Source of the DNA: Terebella lapidaria
Taxonomy: Eukaryota; Annelida; Polychaeta; Terebellida; Terebellidae
NCBI GenBank assembly: GCA_949152475.1
Contig: OX424566.1
Coordinates: 13,229,177-13,293,176, forward strand
DNA: 64,000 nucleotides
Direction of reading: 5' to 3'
Shown here: positions 1 to 11,000 of the stretch, in pieces
How the letters are laid out: the number at the start of each line of letters is the position of its first letter
Position numbering within the stretch: position 1 is the first letter of the stretch
Program-made: the position numbers and the translations under genes
Notes under the pieces: model-generated
The model's database searches: none
What the model was told of the DNA's origin: nothing
What the model saw: only the letters and a program-made list of their open reading frames with translations

Positions 1-471
1 CATGACAATGGGTGCATACCAATCTGTTTTAAATGTCCAGAGTGCCAATGAGCACCGGAAGACCGTCACAGAGCATTTCCTCAGCAAAAAGGCTTTCCAT
101 GCACTAATGAACAGCGCATATAATGCTGCCATATCAATCGTTTCTACCACATTGCCTGATATCTAATGTATTCCAAACATGACGTCGACCATTTTACATC
201 AGTGGTAATAGATCGACGAATACATGAAATGATTGCACTAGTGAACCCGGGAGTAGTTGGCCATTTACTCTCTGTGAAGAGCCGAGAGTCTAATTGGTAC
301 AACAAAATGTCCCGATATGAGTAACTCTGGGTTGTTCCGAAGCCAGAGTACTCCGGAATGTACATGTACAGTATCAAGCCAAGAAAATACATATCACAAG
401 ATGTGGAGAGTTCAACGTAGAAACATTTCAATTCCCTGATATCTACTTGACCTTAACTAATATTTAGAACA
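1..471. repeat. Dispersed-repeat fragment, non-coding
   Basis: No reading frame here looks like a protein. The first ~70 bases resemble stretches near 11855, 13345 and 17680 (shared pattern: GACAAT, then a few bases on ACCAATCTG, then a run about CAACA or CAGAG), so this is a worn member of the repeat cluster that fills 2.4-19 kb. Confidence 0.4.
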
Positions 472-731
472 TGACGTTAAACATGGTGACAAATGTGATG
501 TGAGTGATATATATTTTGGAATGAGTAGTTTATTAGTTATCAATCAATAATAACGCACATTAATACATCGTGATGTGATTGAGTTTACACTCCACAGAAT
601 ACATGTACTCTGCTGTTCAAGCAGAAGAATATCGTTTGACACCAGTTTGGTCTTGCAAGTACATTATGCCTCAGTCACATTTGCACCAGTTGCCGGCCAA
701 TGTGGGGACATCCGTGTTTTTTTTATGTTCC

Positions 732-1160
732 TACCGCCGTGTAGCGTAAAATGGTGTGCCCTATAAATAGTGTGTGGAAACACTTTTTGACGGCAACACA
801 TCAAAAATTGTGCCCCCGCAAACTATGTGTGGGCTGACAAAAAGTGTGTTCGATATCAGCGCATCAAAGTGCAATTAATACAAAATACCTGTCTATCTGC
901 TGATGACGCCCAGAATAAACTGGATATCAACTAATTTCCCTGATGTTCCGACTGCCGGTGTAGTGTGAAATGTTGTGACGTGTGTCCTATGAATAGTCAG
1001 TGGAAACATTTGTTGACGGCAACACATCAAAAAGTGTGCCCCCACACACCTTGTGTTTGCCGAAAAAACTGTTCTATGTCAATGTATCTAGGTGCAAGTG
1101 ATACAAAATACATGTCGGATGGCTGGTGATGCACAAAATACACTTGATATCAACTAATTG
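732..1160. repeat. Two diverged tandem copies of a ~215-bp repeat
   Basis: Copy one (about 732-945) and copy two (about 955-1160) share in order GTGGAAACA, TTGACGGCAACACATCAAAAA, TGTGCCCCC, TACAAAATAC, and end with GATATCAACTAATT. They differ at many positions, so the duplication is old. Nothing coding is visible. Confidence 0.7.
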
Positions 1161-1282
1161 GCATTCAGACATCCAAACTAACCGTATGAATGCATGTGAA
1201 TGTAGGACGTTTGTAATATATATGTATAGTGTAAAATAGAAAAAAAATATTGACCAAAACGTGATACCTTTGAAAATCTGCT

Positions 1283-1325
1283 GGCCAAAATATTCATGGC
1301 CAAAACATCCAGGCCAAAACGTCCA
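1283..1325. repeat. Short minisatellite, three copies of ~14 bp
   Basis: Three consecutive units of the form GGCCAAAACRTCCA (the first is GGCCAAAATATTCAT). A looser related piece, GACCAAAACGTGAT, lies about 30 bp upstream. Confidence 0.7.
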
Positions 1326-1530
1326 TTGTCCAAGAAATTCCACTTGCCTTGGCTTATAGTATTACAAATTATTACAGTGTACATGCCAGGATGGGACACA
1401 CTTTTTGTCTGCTAAACAGTGTTCTTGCCATATTGAACAGAGAAAGACACACTTTTTGATGGGACACACTAATTGATATTACACCAGTGATGTATTTTAG
1501 GCATCATTACCATGTCTTTCGTGTGGAAGG

Positions 1531-1935
1531 GAAGCCACCAGGCATTGGCAGGTCATCCTGATGGGCAGCTATCCAGATAACCTACGATGACAGGCTGGCA
1601 ACCATACGAGTTGGGGAGTTAAGATGTACCTCGATACTTTCAGGACACCAACCAGGCCAACTAGTGGGCACCGGCTGGTGATCGATCGGTGCCCAGATGG
1701 TTCTCGTCCGGAGCCTGGAACATAGGCTGATGCCCAGATGGATGCTGGGATGTCTGTCTCAGATATATGAAGGGAGCAGGTGGTTGCCCACTAGGTGGCT
1801 AGTTGGTTCCCTGAATGTATCAGGGTACCATTTTCCCCCCCATTACCTATGGGTGCCTGGCGATCACCATACGATGTCTGGATATGTGCCCACCAGTGAC
1901 CTGCCAATGCCCGGCGGTTGCCTGCCAGATTCACA
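1531..1935. repeat. Long imperfect palindrome, MITE-like
   Basis: The left arm (from about 1533, GCATTGGCAGGTCA then GGGCA then TATCCAGA) reappears reverse-complemented at about 1875-1925. The inner parts pair as well: the segment around 1640-1680 (CCAACTAGTGGGCACC-like) matches the complement of 1770-1825. The centre lies near 1730. The block is richer in GC than its surroundings. This is the structure of a foldback or MITE-type DNA element; I did not find a clear target duplication. Confidence 0.6.
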
Positions 1936-2399
1936 TATAATCATGCGTTTTGACAGTGTCCGTGCAATGTAAAAAAAAATCGGCCAACCAATGATGTGCT
2001 CTACTGATACCTGCTCGGTGACTATCTGATATGTATATATTGGCCGATTATCTAAGGTCACTTTCCGGAAATCTATCGGCACCCGGCAGGATACCCTGCG
2101 GTCACCAATTGGTGAGCTACCCAGATTGGTTGGCTGAAAAATTCGGTTGATCCCCTCGGTGTCCAGTTGAAATCTTGATGGGTTCTGACGGGTCACAGGC
2201 AGGTGCTAGCGATTCACTAATGACGTTACCTTTTCCACCTGTCGCGGCAAGAAAGCAACTCTTGTTATTTTTTCCGATGTTTCCACTGACGTCTCTCCAT
2301 TGTCCGGTCGCTGTCCGATGGCCACTCCGTCTGTGACGGGACGACAGAGCCAAATTTCAGCCATTTTGGTCGTCAATGGAGGCATCAGACCAACTGTGA
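1936..2399. other. Non-coding, nothing recognised
   Basis: Moderately GC-rich stretch with short pairing words such as TCGGCCAACCAAT and TTGGCCGA. Frames are short and show no family motif. Confidence 0.4.
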
Positions 2400-4380
2400 C
2401 TGATGTATTACTCTTGTGATGTAAACATCGACCTAGCCCTCTAGGTAACTGACAGGTTGTTGCAGATTTTCGTTCGAGAAATAACGGCAAGGGTGACATT
2501 TGTATATTCGTGTAAGAGAGGACAAGATATGGAATAAGAGGAAAACCAATAATGCGTGGCTCGAGGCAAAGATTTGTCTTCGTTGCTGTCACCAATTGTT
2601 GACTACACCTACTTGATATGTATCGATCTCGTGGACCTACTGAATAAGCAAAAAATTATATCCCACACCATGCTTATTCCAGAGTTCTTTTAAACGCAAA
2701 AAATGAATATAGATTCACTTAATTGGGAGTCGTTTGTTGTGACATGATCAGTCTGAAGCCTTAATGTAATATCCCATCCAAAGGCGGATACTACCGTTCG
2801 TTCCCTCAAGACTTAGACATGTTATCTAGCAGGTTGCTTTTATCATGAAAACCACTTTAGCTGCCCGTTCCGATAGGCGCAGTGATATTACACAATGAAG
2901 AGTGAGGTACCAGGTCTTGATTCCATAACCTTGTTTAAATATCATACACGTAAATGATGTGCAGTAACCTGTTTATTGATATAAATGGAATGATACATTG
3001 AAAATCTAGCCAATGACGGTGGTGCATGTATATCAACCTAAAACTACTAATATAACAAGACTTTGATGATGCCCGAGCAACATTGGAACACCTAATTTCG
3101 TGAAATGAAATAAGAAACAAAATCAGATTGCGTATATTCACAGCCAAAGCCACCATTGGCGTCATCCGAGACAGACAGTGTATTGTACATTTGATGGAAC
3201 TAGCAAACGACTGCCCACGTCCTAATGAAACAATTAATCAATCCCAAAAAATCATGGATATGATATTTTGTAAATGATATTACCTTGTGTTAAGGACAAT
3301 GTTATTAGCTTCGCACATGTGTGCATATTATTACTCACAATGCCATGTCTGAGCAATCAGACATCATTATGAGTCAGGGCGTTAAGCTTATTATCACTGA
3401 TAATAATATCTAATTCAGGGTGACACAAAGCAATCTTACATCAGCAGCAGCCACCTGTGTACAACACTCCTCATTGCGAGTCAAGGAATGATTCCCTAGT
3501 ATCGAAGGGTAATCTCTCATTATACGCATGGGTTTATGCGTTTACATTGACCTCTAGCGGATGTTGGCATAGCCGCTATCAAGCACAATCTTCAGACTAA
3601 GTCAGTCACCTTTCCGTGCTTACCAGAGCTACGGGTCTCAGAGCTGTAACTGCTAGTATGGGAATCGAGGAAGGGATGTTTGTCAGCCTAACTAAATAGT
3701 TATATACTGGGTGGATGTGCCAGGTAGCTTGGGGACTAGGTGGAATTGATGATTCTATGTATAAATCACTGGTGTCTGCATTACTCGTGCTGCTCAACAT
3801 ATTTAGCAGCGAGTATTTGACTTCATATACATATGCGGGATTTAGTGATTTATTAATGGACTCAGCTTGGTATTGGTTCCATGTTTGTGTGTAAGCCGAA
3901 CCGTCTCTGTGATGAAAGGTCATTAATTCAGATCAACTGTATTGATTTTATAGCTTCAAGGCATAACAAATATAAATATCAAAATATTTTATATGTCTAT
4001 ATTTTATATTTGATGTGAACGCCAACAGCTCACTTGCGATAGTAGCGCCATGGGATGTCACTGAGGCCATTTGTCAATAATTTATTTCCCAGTCTATTTG
4101 TCAAGCTGTTTGCTGTCGTTGGGTACGAGTTATTGAATTTATTGTGGGTTGGTTTTGAAAGTCATCACACAGTCATTCCTTTCGCCAATCAGGTCTCTGA
4201 CAATATGGAAAACTTGCTGACAGTATGACTTCATAACAGTATGGGAGATCACTATGCTGTCTTGTCATTGTGATGGTTGGAGATTTTGGTGATGACAATT
4301 AGTATATAATGGTGCATCTGAATGAGTATTACCATGACAATCAGTACGTACTAATATGTTTAAAACCAACAGTGATTCCA
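2400..4380. repeat. ~2-kb dispersed repeat, copy paired with 15775-17720
   Basis: Landmarks occur in the same order here and at 15775-17720: GTAAACATCGACCT, TAGATTCACTT, GTGACATGATCAG, GGTTGCTTTTATCATG, GAATGRTACATTGAAAATC, CCTTGTGTTA, a GAGCAATCAG block, TCAAGCACAATCTTCAGACT, then GCTCACTTGC. Other partial copies lie at 11423-11960, 12255-13460, 14421-15152 and 18000-18808. No protein frame is conserved between the copies, so I read it as a non-coding repeat. Confidence 0.75.
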
Positions 4381-4774
4381 AAAATCGATTGTATATCAAA
4401 CATAATGTGCTGTAACGTGTTTATTGATATGACTGGAATAATACATTGAAAATCTAGACAATGAGCGTGATGCGTGTGTGATGGGTGAGGGTGATGCGTG
4501 AGGGTGATCAACCTACAACTACTAATATAAAAAGACTTAGTTTCGTGAGTTCAAAAAACAGAACAAAGCCCGATCACATATATTTACATCCAAAGCCACA
4601 CTGGCGTCATTAGAAACAGACAGTGTGAACTATATTTGTTTTTATTGTACATTTGATGAAACTAGCGAACGACTGCAAACAACCTCCTTGAAAATATACA
4701 TCCCAAACAATGGTGGATGTAATATTACGTCAATGATATTCTCTTGCGTTATGGACATCTGTGACACATTCGTA

Positions 4775-4783
4775 CTAACAATG
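4775..4783 (+). other. LINE target site duplication, 5' copy
   Basis: CTAACAATG lies at the left edge of the LINE and recurs at 11414-11422 at its right edge. Related host repeats at 12330-12345 and 3330-3345 read continuously through this point (CTCACAATG followed by CCATGTCTGAGC-like sequence), which gives empty sites for comparison. A third copy, at 7309-7317, comes from the later segmental duplication. The last three bases are an in-frame ATG for ORF1. Confidence 0.85.
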
Positions 4784-5515
4784 AGACATATCGATGTCCC
4801 ACTCCAGAGCGGTGTGAGTTCAGCATTCACCCCTCAACACTACTCCAGCTCAAGTCACCCCCGCGGAAGAAACGCTCACAAAAGCACATACCTCACTGAT
4901 GAAGGAAACAGGTATTTCAAGGGTGAAAATGACCCTTTGTCCAATTTCTACCCATGTCAACTCCGCGCCCAGGGTAAAGAGTTCCACAGTGCAGAACAAG
5001 TCATCCAGTATAGACGAGCGCGAATGTGTCACCGGCAAGAAGTAGCTAATGAAATCCTGAACGCACCTGATGGTCCATCCGTATACGCAGTCGCGAAACA
5101 ACACCTCGAACGCGCGGACCCACGTTGGCAGAGGCACAGGGACGAAATTGTGTACGAAACAGCATCTCTAAAATATCGACACTGCGCTGATTTCCGTGAC
5201 GAGATCAATACCCTCCACAACTGTCATATCGTTGAAGACACTCCAGACCCCTATTGGGGACGAGGTCCTAGTGGTGGCGGTGAAAACGTCATGGGTCAAA
5301 TCCTGGAGTCGATCAGGGATGGCCTTCCTTACGAATCACACACCGTCCACGATTCGCGTACTGAACAAGACACGCACGTGAGGCAACTCCGGCCCTGCCC
5401 GAACTGTGGTGAACGGAACCATTCCCCTGAAAACTGCAAACACGGGATCCCAATCCAATGTGACAAATGTGCATGCTATGGTCACAAGAGTAAACATTGT
5501 TTAAATGGACTGTAA
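4781..5515 (+). CDS. LINE ORF1: NADAR domain plus two CCHC zinc knuckles (left copy)
   Basis: 244 codons, same protein as the copy at 7315-8049. The NADAR fold spans about residues 45-180: DPLSNFYPC near its start, FHSAEQVIQYRRA in the middle, then DPYWGRG and GGGENVMGQILESIR at its end. Two perfect C-x2-C-x4-H-x4-C knuckles follow at residues 206-219 and 227-240. The start chosen is the ATG in the last three bases of the target duplication. The frame is open further upstream, but that part is host repeat, so the family's true N-terminus is probably missing. In LINEs ORF1 normally binds the RNA template; the knuckles fit that. NADAR proteins elsewhere act on ADP-ribose-type substrates. What the fused protein does is unknown to me. 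Confidence 0.85.
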   Translation: MRHIDVPLQSGVSSAFTPQHYSSSSHPRGRNAHKSTYLTDEGNRYFKGENDPLSNFYPCQLRAQGKEFHSAEQVIQYRRARMCHRQEVANEILNAPDGPSVYAVAKQHLERADPRWQRHRDEIVYETASLKYRHCADFRDEINTLHNCHIVEDTPDPYWGRGPSGGGENVMGQILESIRDGLPYESHTVHDSRTEQDTHVRQLRPCPNCGERNHSPENCKHGIPIQCDKCACYGHKSKHCLNGL

Positions 5516-6602
5516 GCCAAAGAAGCATAGGCTCAAGCTCTAGTGTTTCTGATTCTGATAGCAGGCGTGACAATTATTCCTGCTTTGGTGATACCGATAG
5601 TTCTTATACATGTAACGATGTGATAAATGATGTTATTAACCTAGATGTGATCCCAGATGTGATTAGCCCAGATTCATGTTGTTATTATGAGTCTGAGGAT
5701 GACTCAAGTATGTGTTCAATATGTAGCATTCCGGATTATGAGTGTCCATGTAAAAATGTTAACACATTACAACTGTGTGCACGAAGTGCATTTGATGTTC
5801 CTATATACAGTGATCTGAAATCTCTCAGAAACCAATATCCAAAAAATATTGTAATTGGTCACTTGAACATAAATGGTCTGAGATCCAAGCATGACGAAAT
5901 TAAGTATATCTTGCAAAATAAGTATATTGACATACTAGCGCTTAGTGAATGCAAGCTTGATTCCTCCGACAATGATTCTATTTTTAGAGTGGAAGGCTAT
6001 AATTTGTTCTGAAAAGATAAACGGAAAAATAGTGGTGGTCTGCTCATTTACGTGTCCACCAAAATACCTCACAGAGAAATTGCTGTAGATAACTGTGGGG
6101 AGATTGAATTAATGTGTATGGAATTAATTTTGGATAAAGAGCATAAGTGGTTATTTGTCCATTCGTATAAAAACCCAAATGTTCACAACAAAGAGTTCGA
6201 GATATGTCTTGATGAAGTTTTGAATGATGTTTTGAAAATATCTGATAATGTTGTATTGGTAGGTGACTTAAATTTCAACATGTCTCGCCCATGCTTATTG
6301 TCAGAAATGTTACCTGTATATGATTTACACAATCTGATAACTGACCCAACATGTTTCAAATCGGCTAATGCTACTCTAATTGATGTATTTCTCACTAACC
6401 ATAAAAACCGGTTCTTAAAAAGCTTTTCATTTGATGTTGGTATTTCTGATTTTCACAACATGATTGGGTCCGTTATGCGAAAGCACATACCAAAACCAAG
6501 TTCGAAAATAATACATTATAGGAACACTGGTAAAATTGACTATTCTATTGTGAAACATTCGTTATCTACTATTGATGTTTCTGTGTTAGATGCTGATCAA
6601 TA
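4784..6602 (+). mobile_element. NADAR-LINE, duplicated 5' portion (partial copy)
   Basis: This is the front of the LINE described at 7318-11413, made by the tandem duplication and not by a separate retrotransposition. It holds complete ORF1 and about 360 codons of ORF2 (endonuclease), then ends abruptly at the duplication junction. It has no reverse transcriptase and no 3' end, so it could not mobilise itself. Confidence 0.9.
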
Positions 6603-6603
6603 A
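5494..6603 (+). pseudogene. LINE ORF2 fragment (endonuclease only, in-frame stop)
   Basis: It opens inside the end of ORF1 in another frame and encodes an AP-type endonuclease: HLNINGLRSK, ALSECKLD, GDLNFN, TLIDVFLTN and ISDFHN. An in-frame TGA sits at 6010-6012, in the place where related proteins usually have Arg (YNLF, stop, KDK). The frame then continues to the duplication junction, where TAA at 6601-6603 ends it. The reverse transcriptase is missing. It carries the same TGA as the right copy, so the stop is older than the duplication. Confidence 0.85.
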
Positions 6604-7308
6604 TTTGTCAATAATTTATTTCCCAGTCTATTTGTCAAGCTGTTTGCTGTCGTTGGGTACGAGTTATTGAATTTATTGTGGGTTGGTTTTGAAAGTCATC
6701 ACACAGTCATTCCTTTCGCCAATCAGGTCTCTGACAATATGGAAAACTTGCTGACAGTATGACTTCATAACAGTATGGGAGATCACTATGCTGTCTTGTC
6801 ATTGTGATGGTTGGAGATTTTGGTGATGACAATTAGTATATAATGGTGCATCTGAATGAGTATTACCATGACAATCAGTACGTACTAATATGTTTAAAAC
6901 CAACAGTGATTCCAAAAATCGATTGTATATCAAACATAATGTGCTGTAACATGTTTATTGATATGACTGGAATAATACATTGAAAATCTAGACAATGAGC
7001 GTGATGCGTGTGTGATGGGTGAGGGTGATGCGTGAGGGTGATCAACCTACAACTACTAATATAAAAAGACTTAGTTTCGTGAGTTCAAAAAACAGAACAA
7101 AGCCCGATCACATATATTTACATCCAAAGCCACACTGGCGTCATTAGAAACAGACAGTGTGAACTATATTTGTTTTTATTGTACATTTGATGAAACTAGC
7201 GAACGACTGCAAACAACCTCCTTGAAAATATACATCCCAAACAATGGTGGATGTAATATTACGTCAATGATATTCTCTTGCGTTATGGACATCTGTGACA
7301 CATTCGTA

Positions 7309-7317
7309 CTAACAATG
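7309..7317 (+). other. Extra copy of the LINE target site duplication
   Basis: CTAACAATG again, carried along with the duplicated host flank (4775 plus 2534). Its presence in both units shows that the segmental duplication copied an already occupied site. Confidence 0.85.
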
Positions 7318-8049
7318 AGACATATCGATGTCCCACTCCAGAGCGGTGTGAGTTCAGCATTCACCCCTCAACACTACTCCAGCTCAAGTCACCCCCGCGG
7401 AAGAAACGCTCACAAAAGCACATACCTCACTGATGAAGGAAACAGGTATTTCAAGGGTGAAAATGACCCTTTGTCCAATTTCTACCCATGTCAACTCCGC
7501 GCCCAGGGTAAAGAGTTCCACAGTGCAGAACAAGTCATCCAGTATAGACGAGCGCGAATGTGTCACCGGCAAGAAGTAGCTAATGAAATCCTGAACGCAC
7601 CTGATGGTCCATCCGTATACGCAGTCGCGAAACAACACCTCGAACGCGCGGACCCACGTTGGCAGAGGCACAGGGACGAAATTGTGTACGAAACAGCATC
7701 TCTAAAATATCGACACTGCGCTGATTTCCGTGACGAGATCAATACCCTCCACAACTGTCATATCGTTGAAGACACTCCAGACCCCTATTGGGGACGAGGT
7801 CCTAGTGGTGGCGGTGAAAACGTCATGGGTCAAATCCTGGAGTCGATCAGGGATGGCCTTCCTTACGAATCACACACCGTCCACGATTCGCGTACTGAAC
7901 AAGACACGCACGTGAGGCAACTCCGGCCCTGCCCGAACTGTGGTGAACGGAACCATTCCCCTGAAAACTGCAAACACGGGATCCCAATCCAATGTGACAA
8001 ATGTGCATGCTATGGTCACAAGAGTAAACATTGTTTAAATGGACTGTAA
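7315..8049 (+). CDS. LINE ORF1: NADAR domain plus two CCHC zinc knuckles
   Basis: 244 residues. Residues 1-44 are a low-complexity, Ser-rich leader. Residues 45-180 form a NADAR (YbiA-like, DUF1768) domain, recognised by FKGENDPLSNFYPC, SAEQ followed by IQY, the Trp/Gly pair in DPYWGRG, and a closing GGGENVMGQILESIR. Residues 206-219 and 227-240 are two canonical CCHC knuckles with C-x2-C-x4-H-x4-C spacing. In many NADAR proteins a Lys follows the Q-Y of the middle motif; here the sequence is QYRRA, so catalytic competence is uncertain. The start is the ATG supplied by the target duplication. ORF1 is clearly richer in GC than ORF2, which may point to capture of a host coding segment. It overlaps the start of ORF2 by about 20 bases. 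The frame is intact in both copies. Confidence 0.85.
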   Translation: MRHIDVPLQSGVSSAFTPQHYSSSSHPRGRNAHKSTYLTDEGNRYFKGENDPLSNFYPCQLRAQGKEFHSAEQVIQYRRARMCHRQEVANEILNAPDGPSVYAVAKQHLERADPRWQRHRDEIVYETASLKYRHCADFRDEINTLHNCHIVEDTPDPYWGRGPSGGGENVMGQILESIRDGLPYESHTVHDSRTEQDTHVRQLRPCPNCGERNHSPENCKHGIPIQCDKCACYGHKSKHCLNGL

Positions 8050-11000
8050 GCCAAAGAAGCACAGGCTCAAGCTCTAGTGTTTCTGATTCTGATAGCAGGC
8101 GTGACAATTATTCCTGCTTTGGTGATACCGATAGTTCTTATACATGTAACGATGTGATAAATGATGTTATTAACCTAGATGTGATCCCAGATGTGATTAG
8201 CCCAGATTCATGTTGTTATTATGAGTCTGAGGATGACTCAAGTATGTGTTCAATATGTAGCATTCCGGATTATGAGTGTCCATGTAAAAATGTTAACACA
8301 TTACAACTGTGTGCACGAAGTGCATTTGATGTTCCTATATACAGTGATCTGAAATCTCTCAGAAACCAATATCCAAAAAATATTGTAATTGGTCACTTGA
8401 ACATAAATGGTCTGAGATCCAAGCATGACGAAATTAAGTATATCTTGCAAAATAAGTATATTGACATACTAGCGCTTAGTGAATGCAAGCTTGATTCCTC
8501 CGACAATGATTCTATTTTTAGAGTGGAAGGCTATAATTTGTTCTGAAAAGATAAACGGAAAAATAGTGGTGGTCTGCTCATTTACGTGTCCACCAAAATA
8601 CCTCACAGAGAAATTGCTGTAGATAACTGTGGGGAGATTGAATTAATGTGTATGGAATTAATTTTGGATAAAGAGCATAAGTGGTTATTTGTCCATTCGT
8701 ATAAAAACCCAAATGTTCACAACAAAGAGTTCGAGATATGTCTTGATGAAGTTTTGAATGATGTTTTGAAAATATCTGATAATGTTGTATTGGTAGGTGA
8801 CTTAAATTTCAACATGTCTCGCCCATGCTTTTTGTCAGAAATGTTACCTGTATATGATTTACACAATCTGATAACTGACCCAACATGTTTCAAATCGGCT
8901 AATGCTACTCTAATTGATGTATTTCTCACTAACCATAAAAACCGGTTCTTAAAAAGCTTTTCATTTGATGTTGGTATTTCTGATTTTCACAACATGATTG
9001 GGTCCGTTATGCGAAAGCACATACCAAAACCAAGTTCGAAAATAATACATTATAGGAACACTGGTAAAATTGACTATTCTATTGTGAAACATTCGTTATC
9101 TACTATTGATGTTTCTGTGTTAGATGCTGATCCAAACAAAGCCTTCTGCGAATTTCATACGCGTCTGACGAATATTTTCGACGAAAATGCTCCAATGCGC
9201 ACACGAAAACAAAAAGTCAAGGACTTCCCCGTTATGACACGCGAGTTGAAGTCCGCGATTTATGCTCGAAATATGTCCCGAAATAAGTACTTCAAATATC
9301 GATCGAATCATTATCATGTACTTTACAAGTCATGGCGAAACAAAGTCACTGCAATAAAACGCTCTATAACAAGAAAATATTTTCTCGAACATTGCAGTAG
9401 AGGAACTTCTAATGCACAATTTTGGAAACCCATCAAACCCTTCCTTTCCAAGGGATCCAATATACGTGATGACATCATGATCAGAGAGAATGACGAAATA
9501 ATTTCTGATAACGGTGAAATATGCAATATATTCAATGACTTTTTTGTCTCTATAGGCAACGATATCGGTACATATGATGACACGACGAAATCACTCGCAT
9601 GTATCATTGATACATATAAATTTCATTCGTCCATTATGATAATTGAATCTATGTCCATTGGTCAAACGTTCACGTTTGAAGAAACTTCGCCCGAAGAAGT
9701 ATCTAATATAATCGATGCTCTGAAGAAAGGCAAATCTCCGGGATATGATGCAGTGCCACCTATATTTCTCAAATGTTTACGTGATGAGCTTGCGGCACCG
9801 CTATCCCACCTCATCAATAAATGTATCAATGCTAATGTTTTTCCTGATAGTCTCAAAAGGGCAAATATAAGTCCGATATATAAAAAGAAGGATCGATTAG
9901 AAAAGGATAATTTTCGCTCTATTAATCTTCTTCCAATCTTGTCCAAGATATATGAACGTATTATTTGTGACCAGCTTCTGCATTTCATGAATAACATTTT
10001 TCACCCTTTTCTCTCCGGGTTCCGGAAAAAGCATGGATGCAAAGATATATTGTCCATTCTTGTCGAAAACTGGCGTAAGGCTTTAGACGATAAACACTAT
10101 GTCGGAGCTATAGCCATCGATTTGTCTAAGGCATTCGATTGTATGCCTCATTCACTCCTGTTAGCGAAACTCAACAAATATGGTGTTGTTAATGAGTCCT
10201 GTGAGCTCATAAAGTCGTATCTCTGTAATCGATTGCAGCGGGTCAAAATCGATAACACGACGAGTAACTGGGTGACCGCCAAAAAGGGCGTGCCTCAGGG
10301 CTCGATTCTCGGCCCGCTTCTTTTTAATATTTTTATCAATGATCTTCTCCATATTGATTTGCAATGTTCAGTGTATAATTATGCTGATGATAATACGTTA
10401 TCTTATACTCACATGAATTTCGACACAGTGAAACGCGTCTTGAAGCATGATGCTCTAACTCTTATTGAGTGGTTCAAGTCCAATAGGATGAGAGCCAATC
10501 CTGACAAATTCCAGTTACTTTTCCTTGGTAAACAGATATCATCATCTGAACATTGTATATCCATAGGAAACTCAACTCTCAGGGGCTCGAACGTTATCAA
10601 TGTACTGGGTATAGATTTGGATCAGGACCTAAACTTTAAATCTCATGTTGAAAATGTATGTGTAAAAACTGCTAAACAGATTAACGCATTGCTCAGAATC
10701 AATTCTCACCTTAATGTTAAGAGTCGAAAAAGTATTTATAATAGTTATATTGTATCCAATTTTAATTATTGCTGTAATGTCTGGATGTTTACAAACTTAA
10801 GAAATTTGAATAGACTTGACAAGTTGAACGAACGTGCACTGAGATTAGTGTATCAAAATCGAACTGCTTCATATGACGAATTATTGCATCTTGACAACTT
10901 TTATGATGTTTATAAACGTTTCACGGTTTCATTAGCTATAGAAGTTTTTAAAATTCGCAATAACTTAGCGCCGGTATATCTTTGTAATTTGCTTGAGGTA

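Larger units (their letters stand above)
4069..6602 (+). repeat. Tandem segmental duplication, left unit (2534 bp)
   Basis: This block is repeated immediately at 6603-9136 at a constant offset of 2534. I found only three differences by eye (4417 G versus A, 5528 T versus C, 6297 A versus T). It contains 715 bp of host flank, the LINE target duplication, and the LINE up to the middle of its endonuclease. Since the left breakpoint is in host DNA and the right one inside the LINE, the duplication happened after the LINE inserted. A recent tandem duplication and an assembly artefact both fit. Confidence 0.95.
6603..9136 (+). repeat. Tandem segmental duplication, right unit (2534 bp)
   Basis: Second copy of 4069-6602. 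Here the sequence runs on uninterrupted into the rest of LINE ORF2 after 9136, so this copy keeps the original continuity. The left unit breaks off at 6598-6602, where GCTGATC meets AATA and then the start of the repeat unit. Confidence 0.95.

Noticed and set aside
4625..4780. Upstream extension of ORF1 beginning with a GTG codon
   Set aside because: These bases belong to the host repeat (matching 3185-3340 and 12255-12345), lie outside the LINE target duplication, and GTG is not a normal start here.
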